Shown one piece after another: positions 5,985 to 6,188 of a DNA stretch of 6,188 nucleotides (positions are counted from its first letter, which is position 1; each line of letters starts with the position of its first letter). This DNA comes from Verrucomicrobiota bacterium (GTDB lineage: Bacteria; Verrucomicrobiota; Verrucomicrobiia; Chthoniobacterales; UBA10450). A program made the translations under genes and the position numbers. The notes below the pieces were generated by a model. It was not told the DNA's origin. It saw only the letters and a list, made by a program, of their open reading frames with translations, and did not search any database. Location of the stretch: contig QHOR01000070.1 of the NCBI GenBank assembly GCA_003219395.1, positions 1 through 6,188 of the forward strand, given 5' to 3'.

Positions 5985-6188
5985 TCACCGTCCTCTTACG
6001 ACGATGGTGCCGCTGATGGTACCGTTGGTCTCGCCGGTATCGAAGTTCAGGCATCGGTCCAGGGTGAAGCTGCCTCTAGCACCAGCGTACCGGCCCGTTC
6101 CGCCAACAATGGTATTGGTTTCCACAAGGTGAAGATCGCCGTTGGCGCATGAACCAGGGTTATTTCCAAGGTAGGACGTTAAAATGCT
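5985..6188 (-). CDS. C-terminal part of an allene-oxide-cyclase/dirigent-like beta-barrel protein (N-terminus off the right edge)
   Basis: Sixty-seven residues and a TGA stop are in the window; the start lies beyond base 6188. Residues include GDLHLVETNTIVGGTGRYAG and ARGSFTLDRC, then TNGTISGTIVVRGR at the end. The GGTGRYAGARG turn flanked by alternating hydrophobic strands resembles the 'GGTG(K/R)(Y/F)..A.G' motif of dirigent and allene-oxide-cyclase barrels and of secreted bacterial relatives. Two cysteines (14 and 46 of the visible part) could form a disulfide if the protein is exported. It converges on the integrase gene. Whether it is element cargo or a chromosomal neighbour cannot be told. 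That it is coding is fairly clear, since the opposite-strand ORFs look unprotein-like. The fold assignment is by motif only. Confidence 0.65.
   Translation of the reverse strand, partial: SILTSYLGNNPGSCANGDLHLVETNTIVGGTGRYAGARGSFTLDRCLNFDTGETNGTISGTIVVRGR

Noticed and set aside
5735..6152. Three overlapping plus-strand ORFs after the integrase
   Set aside because: They run through several hairpins and antisense to the barrel-protein fragment. None has a family motif, and the minus-strand reading is far more protein-like.
1..6188. CRISPR arrays, insertion sequences, toxin-antitoxin or defence genes
   Set aside because: No regularly spaced direct repeats, transposase motifs or recognised defence domains were seen on either strand.

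Overview
The window looks like a bacterial chromosome segment, most likely from Verrucomicrobiota (soil or freshwater type), with Acidobacteriota or another PVC phylum as the alternative. The evidence is an exported tricorn-type protease with a Lys/Glu-rich linker, a COG1926-type phosphoribosyltransferase, a tyrosine recombinase of a subtype I associate with verrucomicrobial genomes (FHSLRH and VGHES boxes, a YTHL tyrosine, a C-terminal LPDI), and translation starts that mostly lack Shine-Dalgarno sequences. The phylum is inferred from protein style, not from a marker gene.

Left part (1-756, minus strand): a COG1926 phosphoribosyltransferase runs off the left edge. Eighteen bases upstream lies a 44-58 residue ORF resembling the C-terminal half of DUF2267. 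The two share one reading frame and are separated by a single TAA.

Centre-left (756-4080, minus strand): a large secreted tricorn-like S41 serine protease with a signal peptide, two beta-propellers, a charged linker, a PDZ domain and a C-terminal S41 catalytic core. The gene is broken at about 1600 by a frameshift inside the PDZ domain, probably from loss of roughly 30-40 bases. Both halves otherwise keep clean family sequence, including the apparent catalytic His, Ser and Glu.

Centre-right (4081-5650): the protease upstream region contains an inverted repeat, ATGATCG-N8-CGATCAT. At 4337-4361 on the minus strand is the 3' end (T-arm and acceptor strand, G73, serine-like) of a tRNA with no 5' half. 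About 100 bases further lies a full-length tyrosine integrase with a GTG start. This is the boundary of an integrated element. The orientation of the fragment puts the chromosome on the left (protease side) and the element on the right, so the intact tRNA should lie beyond the right edge.

Right part (5651-6188): 334 gene-free bases hold five hairpins, one of them a convincing bidirectional intrinsic terminator. The window ends with the C-terminal 67 residues of a minus-strand protein carrying a GGTGRYAGARG motif like those of allene-oxide-cyclase/dirigent-type beta-barrels.

I see no CRISPR array, no insertion-sequence transposase and no recognised defence or toxin-antitoxin gene. The items most worth checking are the integration boundary, the hairpin-dense stretch after the integrase, the frameshifted protease and the stop-separated DUF2267/phosphoribosyltransferase pair.
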